A stretch of 64,000 nt of DNA, from contig NZ_CP039253.1 of assembly GCF_004795915.1 (NCBI RefSeq), forward strand, positions 3,038,001 to 3,102,000, written 5' to 3'. This stretch comes from Rhodococcus sp. PAMC28707. Lineage in GTDB: Bacteria; Actinomycetota; Actinomycetes; Mycobacteriales; Mycobacteriaceae. The translations under genes were made by a program, and so were the position numbers. Under the pieces are notes generated by a model. The model worked only from the letters and a program-made list of their open reading frames with translations, ran no database searches and was not told where the DNA came from. This document shows, one piece after another, positions 61,206-64,000 of this stretch (the stretch's first letter is position 1; each line of letters starts with the position of its first letter).

Positions 61206-63176
61206 TTACCAGCCAGGTTCGCCGAGTAGCGGAACCACGAGGAAGCTCGGGTGCTCGGGGTCGAGGATCAGGTCTTGTCTTCGCCCCCGCGTGCGCAGCA
61301 GATCCGGGAGAATGGGCATGAATCGTGGTGCGTCCGTGGGGAAGACGTCGACCCGGAGACGGTGGCCCGCTGCGATCATCGCTTCGGTGGTCAGTAGATC
61401 GACATCGAGAGTCAACGGCCGACCGATGGGAACAGGCAGGAGAGTTGCTGCCGTGAGCGGGTGATGCGGGCGGGTGTAGTCACCGTTGGGTGCGTAGAGG
61501 GACAACTCGTCGTCCACCGCGCGACGTGTAGTCAACAGCGCGCCGTTGGTCAGGACGGTGGATCGCCCGTGCGGATCGACGTCGCACAGCATGATCGCCC
61601 ATAGTGCTTCCGGGGCATGACACACCACTCGGAGGTGGAGGTTCATCGGACCCGAAAGGACGGTGTCGGAGTGGGCGACGGGCGTGGTGAAGGTCAGTGC
61701 CCCCCGCTCGGCGGTTCTGTTGTCATAGGTGAATCCACCACCGAGAACGGCGGGGATGCCTGCAAGAACCTGAGTGGTGTCGCGCGAGATGATCGACCAC
61801 AACGACGGCCGCACTGTGAATTCACCGCATGTCCCATCGGGTGAGCTCCCGAGACTTCCATCGTCCACCGCATGTGGCGCCGTCCCCGACGTCGCAGCTG
61901 AGAGATACAGCCGCGTGGGGTGCGCCTGCGGTGCGGGGAATCTGCCGTGCGCGGTCCACTGTCCGCCTTGCTGGCGAAGGGTGACGGGTCCGTAGTTTTC
62001 GATTCCGTTGTCCTCGTCGCGAAGCCATTTGTCGAACCAGGCGCGCTCGAGCACATCGAGTCGTGGTGGAAACCCGGGTTCGCCGAATCCGATACCCGGG
62101 TTCCCGTGGTACCCGTCGCCGACGAGAAGTTGTTTGTCTCCGCGCGGTAGTGACAGCCGGTTGTAGATATCGGGCGCCGATCCGCCGAAGATGTCGTGCC
62201 AGCAGCCGTAAAGGAATGTCGGGGCGGTGATCTCCTCGATAGTCGCGTTGATCGTGTCGTAGTAGTCGACGTCGTAGATTCGCGGATCACCGCCAGTGAC
62301 GAAACCCCTGGCCAGGTCGAGGAGATCGGTTGCGGGCGAGCGCATTCGGTCCCGTAGCCATTCCGTGAACTCGAGATCGCCGAGGGACGGTGCCCACTTG
62401 AGCGCATTGACTGCGGTGAGCCACAACGGAATGAACAGCGATGGAGCACCACCGGTCGCGAAGATTTCCCGAACTATGTCCACCGAGCCTTCCACTGCGA
62501 AAACTGCCTCGAGTCCGGCGGGTCGTTTCGAAGCAGACTGGAGCGCGTTGATCGCGGAGTACGAAATTCCTGCCATGCCGATTCGACCGTTGCACCACCC
62601 CTGGTTCCTTGCCCATTCGATGATCTCGAGCGAATCGAGTTGCTCACGGGTGCCGAGAACATCCCATGTTCCCGTCGATGACCCGGTTCCGCGAACGTCG
62701 ACGATGATCTGCACGTATCCACTGCGCACCAGATGGCGATTGACCGACATCAGGTCGGCGGCTCCACCTGCGACGACCCTGGTTATCTCGGTGATGCCGT
62801 CGAATGGGCTGCCCAAGAGGTCGAATGATGCAGAGAACTTTCTGATCAGGGGACCGATCACCGGAGTGTCGAGGACCGAGTCGATCCCCTTGACGAGCAG
62901 TTTGTTGTAGGGCGTGATGTTGAGGACGGTAGGAAATTCGGCCTGCACAGCACGTCCCGATGCATCGGCAGGGCGAAAGACGTAGGCGCGCAGCACAGCG
63001 CCGTCGCTCATCGGGATTCGTACGTTCTTCGAGATGGCGATCTTCGGGTGGAGAGGGTGCTCGTCGATCAGTGCACGCCACCGCTGAGCTGCGGTACCCC
63101 CGCTGGGGTCGCGCTCGCTTCCCGACCCGGGAGCGCGGCCGGGGCGAAGCAATGGACGTAGTTGTGCTGCCGTCAT
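61206..63176 (-). CDS. CocE/NonD family serine hydrolase (X-Pro dipeptidyl-peptidase-like)
   Basis: The 656-residue protein has the alpha/beta hydrolase domain (about 45-400), with SDGAVLRAYVFRPAD, DVRGTGSSTGTWDVLG and the nucleophile in GMAGISYSAINA. YGCWHDIFGG supplies the Asp and DGYHGNPG probably the His. The C-terminal jelly-roll (about 430-656) is typical of CocE/XPP. It likely hydrolyses an ester or amide; the natural substrate is unknown. There is a near-palindromic sequence just upstream of its start. Confidence 0.9.
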   Translation of the reverse strand: MTAAQLRPLLRPGRAPGSGSERDPSGGTAAQRWRALIDEHPLHPKIAISKNVRIPMSDGAVLRAYVFRPADASGRAVQAEFPTVLNITPYNKLLVKGIDSVLDTPVIGPLIRKFSASFDLLGSPFDGITEITRVVAGGAADLMSVNRHLVRSGYVQIIVDVRGTGSSTGTWDVLGTREQLDSLEIIEWARNQGWCNGRIGMAGISYSAINALQSASKRPAGLEAVFAVEGSVDIVREIFATGGAPSLFIPLWLTAVNALKWAPSLGDLEFTEWLRDRMRSPATDLLDLARGFVTGGDPRIYDVDYYDTINATIEEITAPTFLYGCWHDIFGGSAPDIYNRLSLPRGDKQLLVGDGYHGNPGIGFGEPGFPPRLDVLERAWFDKWLRDEDNGIENYGPVTLRQQGGQWTAHGRFPAPQAHPTRLYLSAATSGTAPHAVDDGSLGSSPDGTCGEFTVRPSLWSIISRDTTQVLAGIPAVLGGGFTYDNRTAERGALTFTTPVAHSDTVLSGPMNLHLRVVCHAPEALWAIMLCDVDPHGRSTVLTNGALLTTRRAVDDELSLYAPNGDYTRPHHPLTAATLLPVPIGRPLTLDVDLLTTEAMIAAGHRLRVDVFPTDAPRFMPILPDLLRTRGRRQDLILDPEHPSFLVVPLLGEPGW

Positions 63177-63490
63177 GTATCTGATTGAACAGTCATCGAC
63201 GCCGTTTGTCTTTCAACAGGGCAATATTGTCCCAACTGACAGTGTGTTCGGCGACTACTTGGTGTGTGGTCACAGGGCGCCGACCGTGCTCTGCGTGCAC
63301 TTCTGTTCGAAACCAGGACTGCCGGTCACCGCTCGTTTTGGAGTTGGCGCCCCGGCTGAGGTAACCTGGGCGACGGTTCTGATCACGGTGACTTTCGAGT
63401 GACCGCGGGATGATCCGCCCAAATCAAGTTCTACCCAAGACCGTTGGTCACCGCCTTTCTCGAGGGCTTGTTCTGATTTCAGGACGTCCT
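63177..63490. other. Intergenic region between hydrolase operon and rplJ leader
   Basis: This is the promoter region for the divergent hydrolase operon and, further right, for rplJ. It includes the GGGCAATATTGTCCC near-dyad. An open frame from 63175 to 63402 starts inside the hydrolase gene and has no ribosome site or family, so I do not call it. Nothing else is recognised. Confidence 0.45.
63219..63233. promoter_or_regulatory. Near-palindrome upstream of the CocE-like gene
   Basis: GGGCAATATTGTCCC has a perfect 8-bp core CAATATTG (63222-63229) and GGG/CCC flanks one base out of register. It lies about 43 bp before the minus-strand ATG, suitable for a TetR-like operator. No regulator gene is adjacent. 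Confidence 0.35.
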
Positions 63491-63675
63491 GAGAGGTATG
63501 CGGTTGAAGGTCCGAGCATGTTCGGACGACCCACGCAGGAGAACGAGGTCAGGGACCTGCTGTACGGCCTCCGAGCCGTACGTATGTCTACGCCCCGTGT
63601 GCTTCTTGCGCCGGGGCGTTCGTCGTTTTCCGGCCCTCTCGCGATCGACAAAACCTCAACGAGAGGAGGCGAAGT
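63491..63675 (+). promoter_or_regulatory. Structured rplJ leader, candidate ribosomal protein L10 leader
   Basis: The sequence upstream of rplJ contains two perfect hairpins: GTACGGC (63562-63568) with GCCGTAC (63575-63581), and CGCCCCG (63591-63597) with CGGGGCG (63612-63618), the latter followed by a T-rich stretch. Bacterial rplJL leaders bind L10-L7/L12 and control expression. The exact L10-binding kink-turn was not verified by eye. Confidence 0.55.
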
Positions 63676-64000
63676 ATGGCAAAGCCCGAAAAGATCTCAG
63701 CAGTATCGGAGATCACCGAACAGTTCAAGGGATCGACGGCTGCTGTCGTCACGGAATACCGCGGTTTGTCGGTTTCCGGTCTGACGCAGCTCCGACGTGC
63801 ACTTGGCGATGGTGCCACGTACTCCGTCGCCAAGAACACCCTGGTCAAGCGTGCAGCTGCCGAGGCCGGTATCACCGGGCTCGACCAATTGTTCGTCGGA
63901 CCGACCGCCATTGCATTCATCAAGGGCGAGCCGGTCGACGCTGCGAAGGCCATCAAGGCCTTCGCTAAGGACAACAAGGCCTTGGTCATCAAGGGCGGCT
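63676..64000 (+). CDS. rplJ: 50S ribosomal protein L10, 5' part
   Basis: ATG 63676 has GAGAGGAGG upstream. The 108 visible residues ([54 protein letters not shown]) are typical L10. It anchors the L7/L12 stalk. The gene runs off the right edge; rplL is expected next. Confidence 0.96.
   Translation, partial: MAKPEKISAVSEITEQFKGSTAAVVTEYRGLSVSGLTQLRRALGDGATYSVAKNTLVKRAAAEAGITGLDQLFVGPTAIAFIKGEPVDAAKAIKAFAKDNKALVIKGG

Noticed and set aside
63175-63402. 75-residue frame upstream of rplJ
   Set aside because: It starts inside the divergent hydrolase start region, has no Shine-Dalgarno and no family resemblance.

Overview
The window comes from a high-G+C mycolic-acid actinobacterium, most likely Rhodococcus or a close relative. 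This rests on recognised gene content and gene order, not on a database search. The evidence is a mycolate-type hadA-hadB dehydratase pair, a mycothiol-type PIG-L deacetylase, a BldC-like regulator, menaquinone genes, frequent GTG starts, and two stretches whose gene order matches the Mycobacterium tuberculosis regions Rv0524-Rv0563 and Rv0635-Rv0651.

Layout. 1-436: 5' part of an acyl-CoA dehydrogenase/oxidase (minus strand). 0.5-3.7 kb: biotin genes bioA-bioF-bioD, with a perfect BioQ-like palindrome before bioF and no bioB. 3.8-5.3 kb: a membrane-anchored coiled-coil protein with a His-rich tail, a strong terminator and an alpha/beta hydrolase. 5.3-12.8 kb: hemL, a histidine phosphatase, a TlpA-like thioredoxin lipoprotein, ccdA, resB, ccsB and a MinD-like ATPase, which is a haem plus System II cytochrome c maturation operon with tightly overlapping genes. 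12.9-19.5 kb: small membrane and regulatory genes, cds1, a 33-bp tandem repeat, pepN, a holin-like protein and menA.

19.5-33 kb is the accessory part. It holds an Hsp70-like membrane protein whose proline-rich tail is split off by an apparent frameshift, a 1077-residue SARP/AfsR-type regulator facing a DrrAB-like ABC exporter, and a catabolic group (NTF2-like protein, SDR, HsaA-like flavin monooxygenase, ketosteroid isomerase, extradiol dioxygenase, IclR regulator). A DUF1707 protein and a PIG-L deacetylase follow.

33-54.7 kb is the menaquinone backbone: menE, two DUF3349 genes, pit, a VOC protein, menB, a hotdog thioesterase, menC, menD, mgtA, menG, menJ, a polyprenyl diphosphate synthase and htpX. 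It is interrupted by an EAL protein, a GGDEF protein, DUF6918, DUF2252 and a flavin reductase. Together with menA (18.6 kb) it covers most of the path from isochorismate to menaquinone, including the isoprenoid tail. 54.8-64 kb is translation and export backbone: yajQ, tRNA-Tyr, tRNA-Thr, tRNA-Met, rpmG, hadA, hadB, tRNA-Trp, secE, nusG, rplK, rplA. Two hydrolases on the opposite strand are followed by a structured leader and the start of rplJ.

The points most worth a second look are the incomplete ring-cleavage/steroid-like cluster at 26-31.5 kb, the bioF palindrome, the split Hsp70-like gene, the 33-bp repeat that supplies a neighbour's stop codon, the palindrome over the pit start codon, and the thioesterase in the menaquinone genes.
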